DNA of 64,000 nt from Camillea tinctor. Taxonomy: Eukaryota; Ascomycota; Sordariomycetes; Xylariales; Xylariaceae. Below are positions 33,546 to 45,361 of the stretch, one piece after another. The stretch lies in the NCBI GenBank assembly GCA_022578605.1, contig MU394070.1, forward strand, positions 186,001 through 250,000, given 5' to 3'. Within the stretch, counting starts at the first letter, position 1; each line of letters starts with the position of its first letter. The notes under the pieces were generated by a model. It worked only from the letters and a program-made list of their open reading frames with translations, made no database searches and was not told where the DNA came from. The translations under genes were made by a program, and so were the position numbers.

Positions 33546-36500
33546 TGGAAAGGGGGTATGTTTCAGTCGGATAGCATATGCGCCCAACTAGAGGAGGTCC
33601 AGCTATCGACTGATGCTCGGAGGGAAAGTTGGAAGAAGAATGCGTGGTGGTGGTATAGTATCGAAGTCAAAAGCCTCCCGAGGTTTCGCGACGATGGTGG
33701 TTTGTTGGTTTGAAAAAGGATGGGCTAAGAAGTTGGAAATGAGATAAGTATATGAACCTAATATCAAACAGTCAGGTAAGCATAGGGAGAACAAAGTAAG
33801 CATACAAAAAAGTAACCAGGTTGAACGAACAAGACAAGTTGATAATAAAAAAAAGATGTTGCGATAACGAACAAAATCCGGCTTGATCGGGGGGAGGGGG
33901 GGGGATGTGAGAGTGGGCTGAGATAGGGTCTGTTCTGGTGTCTGGTTCTGATTTCTGGTTTTAGGTGGTACCCAAAGAATTAAATCATCTACGGAATGAC
34001 GAGCTACCCGACCTATAAAAATTTCATAGGTAATGAGGTTCTTACAGTTGACCTGGGCACTGCCTTTTGGGGGTACCTAGGCTGCTAAGGTAGACAGTGT
34101 AAGGCTACCTAAGGCTACCTAAAAGGGGAGCTGAAAACCATGATAAGATAAGGCATTTTACACTGCACTAACCTGAAGGACGGCTTAGCACATAAAAAGA
34201 AAAGAAGAAGAAGAAAAGAAAAAAGTTAGGCTCCTTATCGTCCAACTATGTCCAGCAAATGGATTGACAACCTTACTGACCAGAGATAAACTAAAACTCA
34301 CCTAAAACCTAAACCTTTAGGTGCACATCTGAGTTTTAGATCGCCTTGGCAAAACCTCTCCCCTCTCCCATCTCCCATCTCATGTTCAACTCTATCACCT
34401 TCGTATGTCAATTACCACGCTAATATTAACACTAAACCTGGGGGCCTGTCAATATCAACTTTTCTTACAGCCTGCCTGTAACGTAGGTCTTACCTTATCT
34501 CACTCTACCACACTTTAGCTTTTGCATCTGCAAAGACGGACCCCAAAACTGGCCTGCAGCAACAGAGCCGAGCCCTTACGTACATACATATAGGTCTCGG
34601 ATGCGGGGGGAGGCAAGACAAGAGACGGGGACAGCAAAGCCTGAGTAGACATGGAAAGTAGTATGTAAGTTTAAAAGTAAAGAGGTAAGCAAGCAAGCAA
34701 GCAGGCAGGCAGGCAGGCAGGCAGGGAGAATGAAGAGGTAGGCTTTGCACGATACATACAACAACTACCTAGGTTAGTACCATTACACCACATACATATA
34801 CATACAAACCATACCTAATGCATCGCATCGCCGGAAAAGTATGGGTGCACTGCATAGATCACCACATCGATCCCGCCCCCTTCTACTCGAGCTATTTCGA
34901 AGAGGCTGGCTGCCGATTGCCGTAGCCAGCGCAACAATGAGGCTGGTTCATTTGTCAAAATCCGAACTACACGTCACATTGATTGGACCAAACCCTTTAC
35001 CCTATATACTGTCGTGACAATATTCGCGAACTCTATATTTCCTGTCTTTCTTTTCCCTCACTACCTGGTAGGTCCCCAACCTAGGTATTCAATCATGATC
35101 ATCATCATCAGCCTATTTGGTCTATTGCATCTGTCGTTGCATTGCACAGCGTAACCTAACCCTAAAAGCAGCAGTAATAGTAGGAAGACACAAAGGAGAT
35201 ATATGGAGGAAGCGAAGTGGCCTAGAGTTGCTGTGACGAGATAGAAATGCGAAACGCGCAAGCTAACAAGCAGAACCGCATTCTAGCCTTGTCCATGACA
35301 CTAAAAACCTTCCCAAGCCAAGCGGCTATAATTGCAGACGACGTGGCAGGTCGTTCGTTGATTTGCAACAAAAGGAGACCCTCCTTCTCAATAGGGGTCA
35401 TCGAGGAAAAGTCTTTATTACCCGATTGAGACACATCAGCCGGATACGTCGAGACCGTACAGGCTGAAAGTCCATATATCGACTGAGAACAACCAATGCT
35501 TATAGAAGTACGGAAATACAGCCCTGATCTAGTATCGTGATCTCGATACAGCCGTGGCTGCATGATAGGTGACGGCATATTACCTCTAGAGGCGCTTGGG
35601 ATACGTATCACATCCATATGTAGGGAGGCAACTAATACGTTCGGAAAAGGAGATCCTTAGTAGATCGGCCACTAGAGTATATGCGGAACGAACAAGCAGG
35701 AAATGCAACACGAACAACGAAGGCAAATCAGAGTTCATCCGTACCACCAAGTGGTAGGAAACCGAGGAAACCGGGTCAGTCTTAGCGCTCTGTCGGCACA
35801 CTAGAGAGCTCCTTGCAGATTCCAGACTGACCAGACATTGAGCTCCCCTCTCTTCCCTATAGCTCCTTGCCTCTAAGACCAAGGTAGGGCCAATATACGC
35901 ATATACACCCACGATGTCCTACTGGTCGGATAGGGACGGGAAGAACCATTCCCAACGATGAAGCGGCGGCATGTTGCATCTGTCAGGCAATGCTCAGACA
36001 TGCATCCTTCATTGCATTGTCACGGGGGTGGTGGTTTAGCGTCAGCAGCAGCTTACACAGACGGATGAATAGCTGCCATTTTATCTAACATGGTCTAACC
36101 TAGGGGTCTTAAGGGGGGGAAGCCGGATAGAGTGGAGTGGAGGGGGGAGGGGATGGATGAGGGATGAGTGATGAGGGATGAGCGACAAGTGACAAGTGAC
36201 GAGTGACGACCTTAACCTACACTACACTGGGGACCGAAGAAGGAGATTTTGGAATTGGACTGTGCGCAACGGCGACAGCGACTCCGTCTATTGGGTTTGG
36301 GTACTTATTTACTTTAGCAAGACAGCCACGGCTGCTGCAAGATTACGGTCAAGTTTGCTGGCTGGTTCCATCGCAAGACGAGGGCTTGCCGCGACGAGTT
36401 TCCTTCATCAACCTAGCAAGATCCACCGTTTTTGTCTTGTAGGCCCAACTTTCTTTCTTTTTTTTTCTTCCCTCCTCTCCTCTCCCAAGCCCACGGTTTG

Positions 36501-37686
36501 CTCTGCGGTTGGTACTTTTTGCGGTCAGTGGTTCACCGCCGGCCAATGCCATCTCTCTCATATCATACCAATTTTAAGAGCCGAGCCGACCCTACCATTA
36601 TAGCTTAGAAGTTATTACCACTCTGTCTTCGTAGCCGACAGAGGTAAACATCGGACCGAGGGGACAGCGTTTTCTTATACGGCCTGCACATGCCACATCC
36701 CAAGTGAGACTGGAGACCCGAGAAGACGGAAACAACAGTGATAGATATAAGATCTCATCCTTTTTTTTATGACAACAACCCCAAGGCGGGAACGGAACAT
36801 TCATTTTGTGCATACCGATACATACCTACTTTTTGAGCTGGGGTAAGGCCCTCTCTTATAAGGCGCAAGGCCAAGCTGTCGTTGTCAATGCCGTAACAAA
36901 ACCACAAAACCACAAAACCCCCTTTTTTCTCACCCACATCACCCACATATAACCCAGTTATTATACACTACGTATACCAGTACAAGAGCTTGCCGTTGGC
37001 CAGCGAGTTCGTCTGCCCCGTGGTACAACGCTCACCAAGAAATGCAGCAGTCCCACCCGGTTATTTCTTCCGCGAGCCCAAGGTGGATTGACATCACCTT
37101 TCTCCACCACGCCAGGGTGCCTCGCCCAACCGTCGATCACGCCGACGAACCGCAAAACCACCACTTCTCGCCGGCCGGAAGAGCCTGGCAGGGCAATTAA
37201 GCGTTGGCTGGGCCAGAACAGCCAGAACAACAGCCAGACACCTGTAGTTTGACAAGACCAGACAGGGTCACAAGCCATAACCACTTACATACAACCAATC
37301 CATCGCCACGAACAAACTTAACTAGTTAGTCACTTTTGTCCGACTCACCAAAAAATTAGAAGTAAAAAAAAAAAGAAAAAGAAAAGGAAAAAGAAACCAA
37401 AAAAGAAAAAAAAGAAAAAAAAAGAAACCCACAAACACCTTGTAACCACACACACATCCCAATCCAAGCCATCCCGTCCCGTCCTATTCCTATTCCTATT
37501 CCTGTATCCATCCCATCCCCCATCCCTTATGAATAAAGCCCGTCCCTGCCCCCGTCCCCATCTTCATCCCCTCCTCCCATCCCTATCCCCGACTACACTC
37601 TGCGACCGAAACATCCCAACGCCGACTCCACGCAAACTGTGTCAAATCTCATCTCTTGCGACGCCAACCCTCCATCCCAATTCGCC
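33546..37686. other. Intergenic, no gene seen
   Basis: 4.1 kb. PIS1 promoter, then AT-rich DNA with a (AAGC)n(AGGC)n run (34,687-34,724), purine-rich DNA near 36,120-36,200 and an A-rich stretch (37,360-37,430) followed by pyrimidine-rich sequence ahead of the OMP decarboxylase start. Frames such as 36,196-36,603 do not look like genuine proteins. Confidence 0.5.
34687..34724. repeat. Tetranucleotide repeat (AAGC)n(AGGC)n
   Basis: Compound microsatellite: about four AAGC units, then about five to six AGGC units. Confidence 0.9.
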
Positions 37687-38835
37687 ATGTGCGCCGCCCA
37701 CGAATCCCATCCCACCCTCCAGGCGAGCTTCACCTCCCGAGCTAGCAATGTCCCGCATCCGTTGTCTAATTACCTCCTTCGATTGATGGAATTGAAGAAA
37801 TCGAACCTGTGTCTCAGTGCAGATGTGCCCACCGCCCGCGAACTCCTTTCCTTGGCTGACAACATTGGCCCGTCCATCGTCGTACTCAAGACGCACTACG
37901 ATATGGTCGCCGGATGGGACTTCAACCCCAAGACCGGCACGGGCGCCAAACTGCAGGCCCTAGGCCGGAAACACGGCTTCCTCATCTTCGAGGACCGCAA
38001 GTTCGGCGACATCGGCAGCACGGTGCAGAGACAGTACACCGCGGGCACTGCCCGCATCATCGATTGGGCACACATCGTGAACATCAACATGGTACCGGGG
38101 AAGGCGGGTGTTACGGCGCTGGCAGAGGCGGCCAAGCTATGGCGATCACGTGTGAACTATGAGGTCAAAACGTCCGTCAGCGTCGGAACGCCCGTCACGA
38201 ACGCCTTCGACGAGAACGAAGCCGACGAAGAGGGGGATCACCTCGCCCCGATGGAACCGCCCCTGTCGAGCTACTACGAACCGAACGGCCGGAAGGGCAG
38301 CATCGTATCCATAACCACCCTGACGCAGTCGTTCGAGCCGGTCGACTCGCCGCGGTTTCCCAACCACATGTCGGACAGCGACGATTACGTATGCGCCGGG
38401 ATCGAGGAGCCCCCCTGGGAGCGCGGGCTCCTGATACTGGCGCAGATGTCGAGCCAGGGAAACTTCATGAACGAGGAGTACACGCGGGCCTGCCAGGAGG
38501 CGGCGCGGGAGCACAAGGACTTCGTGATGGGCTTCATCGCGCAGGGCACGCTCAACACCGAGGCCGAGGACAACTTCATATCCATGACGCCCGGGTGCCA
38601 GCTGCCGCCGGAGGGCGAGAGCGAGGAGGACGAGGAGAACGGGGCTGTGCTGGGGGACGGCATGGGCCAGCAGTACAACACCCCGTCCAAGCTGGTGGGG
38701 CTCTGCGGGAGCGACATTATCATCGTCGGGAGGGGCATCCTGAAGGCGACGGCTCCGAGAGCGGAGGCCGAGAGGTATCGCAGGCTGGCGTGGAAGGAAT
38801 ACCTCAACCGGATAGGGCAGCAGCAGCAGACGTAG
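37687..38835 (+). CDS. pyrG: Orotidine 5'-phosphate decarboxylase
   Basis: Intronless, 382 aa from [10 protein letters not shown]. An earlier in-frame ATG at 37,639 would add 16 unconserved residues. It decarboxylates OMP to UMP, the last step of de novo pyrimidine synthesis, in the cytosol. Active-site residues are visible: Asp46 (LCLSADV), Lys68 (VVLKTHYD) and the signature [10 protein letters not shown] (101-110) with Asp103, Lys105 and Asp108. [13 protein letters not shown] and [14 protein letters not shown] follow, then FVMGFIAQ, a GLGQQY-like GMGQQYNTP, and the phosphate-binding IIIVGRGI. A ~75-aa acidic insert (about residues 178-240) separates the barrel halves, as in Neurospora pyr-4 and its relatives, which supports a Sordariomycete host. 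The 5' flank is A-rich, then C/T-rich. Confidence 0.96.
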   Translation: MCAAHESHPTLQASFTSRASNVPHPLSNYLLRLMELKKSNLCLSADVPTARELLSLADNIGPSIVVLKTHYDMVAGWDFNPKTGTGAKLQALGRKHGFLIFEDRKFGDIGSTVQRQYTAGTARIIDWAHIVNINMVPGKAGVTALAEAAKLWRSRVNYEVKTSVSVGTPVTNAFDENEADEEGDHLAPMEPPLSSYYEPNGRKGSIVSITTLTQSFEPVDSPRFPNHMSDSDDYVCAGIEEPPWERGLLILAQMSSQGNFMNEEYTRACQEAAREHKDFVMGFIAQGTLNTEAEDNFISMTPGCQLPPEGESEEDEENGAVLGDGMGQQYNTPSKLVGLCGSDIIIVGRGILKATAPRAEAERYRRLAWKEYLNRIGQQQQT

Positions 38836-40287
38836 AGAAAAAAAACCACAAACACACACACACCTTCACAAACATAGTAGAGAAAGATAAACGGGGGCGC
38901 TTTTCCTTTTCTTCTTCTTCTTTCTCCTGGGTTCGATGATGATGATACAAAAAAAAACCTCCTGGCTGCTTTTTTATATATATTTTATTTATTTATTATT
39001 CCTATTATCTACTAGGTACTTGTTCCTCTTTTTATTTTCAGTAAAGTTATTAGTCAAATCTGGAGCTTGGAGTTTTTGGTCCTATACATTTAAAACATAA
39101 GTTACATAGCTCTTACCACGCCGAGGAGGGAGAGAAGGATATCAAGGGAAAAGAAATCAGAATAACAACAACAGCTTGGTTGGTTGGGTTTTTACACACA
39201 CCCTCAAACACAGACACATACGCACAAGCGTAGTAGCAGCACCTCGGGGCGGGTTGATAATAATGGAATTTATTTTTATTTTGCTTGACTTTATTATCTA
39301 TCTATATGTATCAATGTTGCAGTGCATGGCAGGGACGAAATGGATATCTTGGATGCAATATACTTATTGAGTCGTGCAGGAGGTATTAGAGGTATATCCT
39401 ATATATTAGTTCCCCTCTTCTCCCTCTGCCCCCCCTTTTTTATCTTGTAGCTAGGTACACGTAGGCCATGGGTACTAACAGTTAGCTTGTTACAACACTC
39501 ACCTAGTAGGTTAAGTCCATCTCAATCTTTTGTTTCATTTCAAACTTAGTTTGGTCTGGTTCATATTAGCGTATATCATCCAGAATTTTTCTCTCTTTTC
39601 ATCTTTAATCGGAATTGTTATGTGTACAATTCGCGAGAGAAGCGAGAGAAAAAAAAACATATGTAGGTATGCTAACATAAATGTAAATATTTACAATATC
39701 CTGTTCCTGAATTGGACATGGTAAGGTCGCAAGGACACATGATGAAACTACCCACTCACACACTCACACCTACAGATTAACCTTAACGTAGTGCCATTCA
39801 ATATCTCGGCAGTAGTATGTAGGTTAGGTATGTATGTATGCACCTAGTTGTAGGCGGATAGTGTTGATTAGGTACTAAGGTTTAGGTATTGAAACCCCTG
39901 AAATCTTCCCCCCCTCCCTCTCAACCCCCTCTCCCCAGATTTATGTACTATGTATCGAAACATTGTAGGGGAGTGAGGGGGAGGGACCCGTTTTCCTTTT
40001 ATGCAAGTCGGAGTCAACGGTGTTAGCGGGGACAAGTTTCCCGTTGACGCTAATGGTACAAAAGCCCGAATGGATTTGCCAAGCTCGACTGGGGAACACC
40101 TTAGGGGAGGGGTCTAAGGAGGACCAATTGCTTTTACACTTACTACTGCTACTTAGCTACCCTTAGGTAAGTTAAAATCATAAAATCATATTGCCGGTCT
40201 TATCTCCCGTTTTCCAATCCTATCCCGTCCTCGTCTCTAGCTCTAACCTACTTATGTACTAACTTTACTAACTTACTTACATACCTA

Positions 40288-40347
40288 CACTTACACTTAT
40301 ACACTTACACACTTACACACTTACACACTTACACACTTACACACTTA
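40288..40347. repeat. (CACTTACA)n-type tandem repeat
   Basis: About seven octamer-like units of CACTTACA with a few variants, ~150 bp upstream of the regulator's ATG. Confidence 0.8.
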
Positions 40348-40420
40348 CGTTGGACATAACACCATTTTGCCCTTCCGCTTGAAAAAGGATTCTTCTCCTT
40401 TGCTTGGCTTGATCTGACTT

Positions 40421-40480
40421 GACCTAACCTGACCTAACCTGACCTAACCTGACCTATCCTGACCTAACCTGACCTAAACT
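40421..40480 (+). repeat. Six-unit GACCTAACCT decamer array
   Basis: Six decamers in perfect register; four exact GACCTAACCT and two with one change (GACCTATCCT, GACCTAAACT). It ends 12 bp before the ATG of the Zn2Cys6 gene, so it is probably within the 5' UTR or core promoter. Confidence 0.95.
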
Positions 40481-40492
40481 AAAAATTTTACC

Positions 40493-43136
40493 ATGTCCGC
40501 CCCCGACGTAGCGGAGCCCGCGCCCGCCCTTCAAGATGACGCGAAGCCGGCGCCAGACCAGAAACCGCCGCCCCGCAAACGTAGGCGCATCGTGATAAGT
40601 TGTACAGAATGCCACCGGCGCAAGCAAAAGGTCTGCCCATTGTCTTCTCTCCGTGCCCTCAGTGAACAGACGTAAACGTAGCCCTTTATGTGCGAGCACT
40701 GCTGACCTTGTCGTGGCCCTGTGTTTTTTTGGAATACCTACAGTGCGATCGTCAGATGCCATGTACGAACTGTCGTTCGCGAAAAAAGGAATCCGCCTGT
40801 CGTTATGAGACCGGCACGCCACTATCCAAGCCTCACCGAAAGGGCTCTTCTAACGAATCGAGCCCGCGAGACGTAGCCGATGCCACGCCAGTCAAGGCTG
40901 CCGACTTCGGCTACTCGCACAACAGCGTCTCGACCCTGGGCATGCTGAGGAAGATCGAAGGCACGGGCGAGCCACTGGCGGGAATGCCCACCGATGCCAC
41001 CGGCGATGACAGCTATAGCATGCGTGAGCGGTACAAGGCGCTTATCCGCCAACTGCCACCGCAGACGTACGTAGAGAAGCTAGCCGACATATACTTCCAC
41101 GATATAAACTGGCAGTATTTCGGCATAGACGAGCCGATGCTGCGCCGCCTCATGGACCAATGGTATAACCTACCGTTTAACATCATTTCGAGTTCGGGAC
41201 CCCTAGCCCTGGACCCCATGCTGCGGGCCTTTCCGGCCCTGCTGTTCCAGATGCTGGCCTCGGCGCTTCTGTACCTGCCTAAGGAATCAGGAGAGGCGTT
41301 CGAGTCGCTTAAGTACACCAGCAATATGACATTAGATGATCTGGCTTTTGATTACAGCGAGTCGGGAGTCAGCATATTATCCCTGCTGGGCAAGCGTCAA
41401 ATGTCCATCATAACCGTCTTGGCAGGCTGGGTCCGAGCCGCTTTCCTCAAGTATACCGGCATGGTGACAGAGGCTGTAAGTACCCGTCCGCCCGCAGGTG
41501 CGCCACTTCTCGCTAAGCACTCCTAACCCTTTCTCCCTTGCAGTGGCATCAGGTGGGGACCTGTATCAGAGACGCGCAGGAAATCGGCTTGCATCGAGAT
41601 CAGATGGACCCTCAGCCGGCGCCGGATGACACGACAGAAGAGGCACTGGAGAAAATGTGGATGGGCCAGGCTCGCCGGACCATCTGGATGATATTATTGG
41701 GCTGGGACCTCCACACTGGCGCAGTTCTCGGGAGACCAATAAGTGTGGACTATCGCCTGATGAACCGAAGTACTCCCATAGACGCCACCATTCCCAGAAA
41801 TCCGAAAAGGGTACCGTTGGTACCACGCAGCGAAGATGACCCGCCTACTCCACTAACACGGTCATTATGGGCATGGGAAATCATGAAGCCGTTGAGGGAG
41901 GTTCTGGACCTGGAGAAAGAAGGACCCTTCCCTAGAGACTGGTCACGGGTGGAGAAGATTCATCAAGACATACTAGAAACCCAATCCCGTACGCCCCCAC
42001 CCTTCCGCCTCGAGAACCCAGATACGCGCTTCGATCACCTGCCGGAATGCTGGTGGCTCCCCTATGTACGCCCGAACTTGCCGCAGCTCACGGCCTTCAA
42101 TCTGATGGCGCTGCACCGGCCCTACGTGTTCACGCGCGAGAGCAGCCGGCACGAGGCGTTGAAGGCAAGTCTGGACATGTTGGAAGCGCAACGACAGTAT
42201 TTCGCGGTGCTCAAGCCGGCGCAGCACCGGACATTCGCGCTGTTCTTCGGCACGTTCGACGCCATCGTCATGATCGCATCCATCTACATCCTATTCCCCA
42301 AGGAGCACCCGGAGCTGCTGTCCAAAACACGCCAGCACTTCCAGTGGGCCGTCGAGCGATTCGAGAAGATCGCCGAGCGCAACCGCCTTGCGCATGCGGC
42401 CCTCGGTGTGCTCCATGCCATCTGGATACGCTTCAAGAAGGCTGTCGGATACGGATTTCTCGATTGCTTGACGGGAAGCAATGCCGTTGGTTGTGGGAAT
42501 GCCGGTAAACGGCCGAGTAACGGTACGAATACTACAGCGGATTTGGAAGCGAACGAACATAATACGGCGGCGGGGTTCGCGGCGCATCACCCGAGCATAT
42601 CGTCTGCTTCGGGCTCGAACACTACGATACCGACGACAACGGCGACGTCGACTACAATGGCAGCGACGGAGCAGGGTAACACGCCGCTTAGCTCAGGGTC
42701 GAGATCGGGCTCAGCCACAGACACGGGTCTCACCCCGTTGTCTGGCGGCGCGGATCAACACCACCACAACAACATGTTCGCGTCGGGCCACGAGTGGTCG
42801 CTGCCTAACGACTTCGACTTCGGCTCCATCATGCCCATGTACCCCATGGGAGACGTGGCGTACAACGAGCTCACGGGGATACTGGCCAATGCGGGAGGAG
42901 GAGGGGTGGGAATGAATACCACACCACCGACGACGACGGATATAGGTGAAAGTAGCCATGCGAGTGGCGCTCATAATCATAATAATCAGCATAGCCATAA
43001 CGATTGGCCGGATGTGAGCGGAATGCCGGGCCTGCACGTCATGCCCATGGGCCAGGAGGACGTGCCGTGGCAGTTTGGGGGCGAGTTCGCGAGCGAGTCG
43101 ATTTGGAATATTTTGAATCAGTTTCCGCCTTATTAG
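40493..43136 (+). CDS. Zn(II)2Cys6 transcription factor with fungal TF domain
   Basis: Three exons: 40493-40630, 40744-41475 and 41544-43136, giving 820 aa. Introns of 113 and 68 nt are both phase 0. The zinc cluster is Cys37, 40, 47, 53, 56, 65 (CTECHRRKQK / CDRQMPCTNC), preceded by a basic KPPPRKRRRIV stretch. Residues ~110-480 match the fungal-specific TF domain: YVEKLADIYFHDINWQYFGI, the WHQVGTCIRDAQEIGLHRDQ helix, and ARRTIWMILLGWDLHTGAVLGRP. The C-terminal ~200 residues are Thr/Ser/Asn/Gly/His-rich and may be an activation region. It is a nuclear DNA-binding regulator; target genes cannot be read from the sequence. The decamer array just upstream suggests distinctive control. Confidence 0.92.
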
Positions 43137-44587
43137 GGGGTGATGAGATATATTAGGAAGGGCAGAGGGAGGTGCAAAGAAGAGAGAGAAGAAATAAGAG
43201 AAAGAAGAAGAAGAGGAATGTAAGAGAGGAAGAATAAAGGAGATAAGGAAGGGGGGGGAGAGGAAAAAAGAAAAGATAGAGAGTAAAGAGGGAAGTGTAA
43301 GGGAATATATACCTACCTACCTACATATGGGTTTTTTTTGTGGAAGTAGAGAGAGAGAGAGAGAGAGAGAGGATAATCGGGATTTATGAGCGTGCGTATG
43401 AATACGGGTAAGTAGGGAGTCAGGGATGCGGAATATGGGGTTCGACAATATATATATACCTTATCTTCTAGTTTTAAAGGAGAAGAAGGTGAAAAAAGGG
43501 GGAGGGGATAGGGAGAAGGAAAGAAAATGGGACATGAAATGTTACGAGATCTGCTGTTATGATAAAAGAATACCTGGCTTAATGGAGCGCCCTCTTTTCT
43601 CTTTTCTTTTCTTTTCTTTTTCCCGTGATTTCCTTTTTTTTTCTTTTTTTTTTGACTGTTTTCCATATACCAAGTGAAAGTGAAGTGCAGAGAATTACGT
43701 TAGAGGGGGTGTATAAAGGGGGGGAGATGGCGATTAAAAAGGGGGTGGTGGTGGTGTAAGAAGAGAAGAAATGAGAATGGGATTTGGGGAAAAGGGCAAA
43801 GGGGAGTTTGGAAATTGGGGTGTAGGGCTTTATAGCGATAATGGTAAGAAGAGAGATATGGGGAAGGGCTACGGGGAAGGGTGGAAGATGGGGAGTTTAG
43901 GAGAGTGTAAGTAGATGGGTATTGTTGGTATATGGAGGGAGGTTGGGTGGTGATGGTACCGGGGTTTGTAGAGGAGAGATATTTGAATACGCAGGTTGCC
44001 TACTTGCGTGTGTAGGTACTTGGTAAGCATATAGGTTAAACTAATGATATCTCTTCTAAAACTATAAATGGTTTTGTTTTCGTCCCTCTTGGTTTATGTT
44101 CGGTGTTGTGGTTATTGTTATTACGGTGGCGGTGTATGGGAGGCATACCTAATCTACAGTGTATATGTAAATTCTGCGTCTCTTGTTCTTCTAGCCTAGC
44201 GAGCTCAACGTCCTTCGTCTTGATTTGTTTTTTATCTGCTCTACTTAAGCAAGGCGGTTTTGTTCAACATAGTGGGGGCACAGCGGAAGTTGTAAAGCCA
44301 AAAGGGGGAAGAAGGGGGCGGCGATGTTTCTATAAACAGAGCCGCCCGTATTAATCTTTGGGTAACTTAGTCGATGATCCCTTCTCTCGACCACGCCAAT
44401 GTTTCTATTAGAGCTTACATTGCGAGAGTAGGTACTCAGGTAAAACACAGCCCGGATGCATATCTATCGTCTCTAGGTGTAGCAACTGCTGACTGGACTA
44501 AGCTTTTGGGTTTCCAGCCCAAATCCCATCTATCTATCTCAGACATAGTAGTCTAATCCCCTTCTCCCGCCCTTCCTCTTCTCCCTC
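43137..44587. other. Intergenic between convergent genes
   Basis: Purine-rich 3' region of the regulator, a (GA)n run at 43,348-43,371, then mixed low-complexity DNA down to the Nudix stop. No gene seen. Confidence 0.5.
43348..43371. repeat. (GA)n microsatellite
   Basis: About twelve GA dinucleotides in a purine-rich 3' flank. Confidence 0.9.
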
Positions 44588-45361
44588 TCACAACTTCATG
44601 TACTTCTGCTCCTGCGCGAACCGCATGCCCGCCGCGAAATGGAACAGCTTCGCCGCCACAATAAACCGATCTCTACGCGAGTACTCCACCAACCGATCAT
44701 ACAGCTCCGCGAGCGGCACCACCACCCTCTCGATCCTCTCGCCGTCGTCGAGCCGCTGCTCCGGCATCCCCCCCTCCTCGCCCTCCGGCAGCCGCACCTC
44801 CACCATCACCAGCCGCATCGTCGCGCTCGTCATGCCCGGGTCCGCGGCCTGCGGCGCGCTCACGCTGACCACCTCGCAGCTATACCCCGTCTCCTCCCTG
44901 AACTCCCGCTCCGCGGCCTGCGCCGCCGTCTCGCCCGCGTCCACGAGCCCCGCCGGCCACTCCACCGTGTACGCGTCCAGCGGCGGGCGGTACTGGATCA
45001 CCACCAGCGTGGTCGGCGCCCGCGACGGGTGCACGAACACGTTGCCCATGGCGACGGCGTCGACCGCCACGCTGTCGACGGTGCTGGACAGCGGCGTGGT
45101 GATGGGCGGCGAGCGCGTTTTGCGCACGGCGACTTCCCAGGTGCGCGGCGTGCCGGCGGCGTCGGTGTAGCGGATTTGCTTGAGACCCACCCATTTGGAG
45201 TCGGAGGTTTGGAGGTCCGTGAGCGAGGTTATCGCGGGTTCTTGTTTCTTCTCGAGGGGGGGCATGGTGCTGAAGTGGTGGTGGTGGTGGGGGCGGTGGG
45301 ATAGGACTTGCAAGAGGGTCGACCGGATTGGCTTGGGGAGGGGGCCGCGGAGGCGAAGCAT
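44588..45361 (-). CDS. Nudix hydrolase, ADP-ribose pyrophosphatase type (Ysa1-like)
   Basis: Intronless 257-aa protein. The Nudix box GX5EX7REUXEEXGU is complete: Gly138, Glu144, Arg152-Glu153, Glu156-Glu157, Gly159. The upstream VVIQYRPPLDAYTVEWPAGLVD segment is typical of ADP-sugar pyrophosphatases, which split ADP-ribose into AMP and ribose-5-phosphate. The N-terminus is basic and Ser/His-rich (MLRLRGPLPKPIRSTLLQVL). It could be a mitochondrial presequence if the first Met is used; a second Met at residue 33 (MPPLEKK) would give a cytosolic form of the usual Ysa1 start. Glu in the box would bind Mg2+. Convergent with the Zn2Cys6 gene. Substrate is by family only. Confidence 0.88.
   Translation of the reverse strand: MLRLRGPLPKPIRSTLLQVLSHRPHHHHHFSTMPPLEKKQEPAITSLTDLQTSDSKWVGLKQIRYTDAAGTPRTWEVAVRKTRSPPITTPLSSTVDSVAVDAVAMGNVFVHPSRAPTTLVVIQYRPPLDAYTVEWPAGLVDAGETAAQAAEREFREETGYSCEVVSVSAPQAADPGMTSATMRLVMVEVRLPEGEEGGMPEQRLDDGERIERVVVPLAELYDRLVEYSRRDRFIVAAKLFHFAAGMRFAQEQKYMKL

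Larger units (their letters stand above)
38836..40492. other. Intergenic; repeat-rich promoter of the downstream regulator
   Basis: Poly-A/T-rich 3' UTR region of pyrG, then AT-rich DNA and, from 40,288, two tandem repeat arrays running up to the start of the Zn2Cys6 gene. No additional gene seen. Confidence 0.5.

Noticed and set aside
38146..38859. 237-aa minus-strand frame across OMP decarboxylase
   Set aside because: Shadow of a firmly identified gene.
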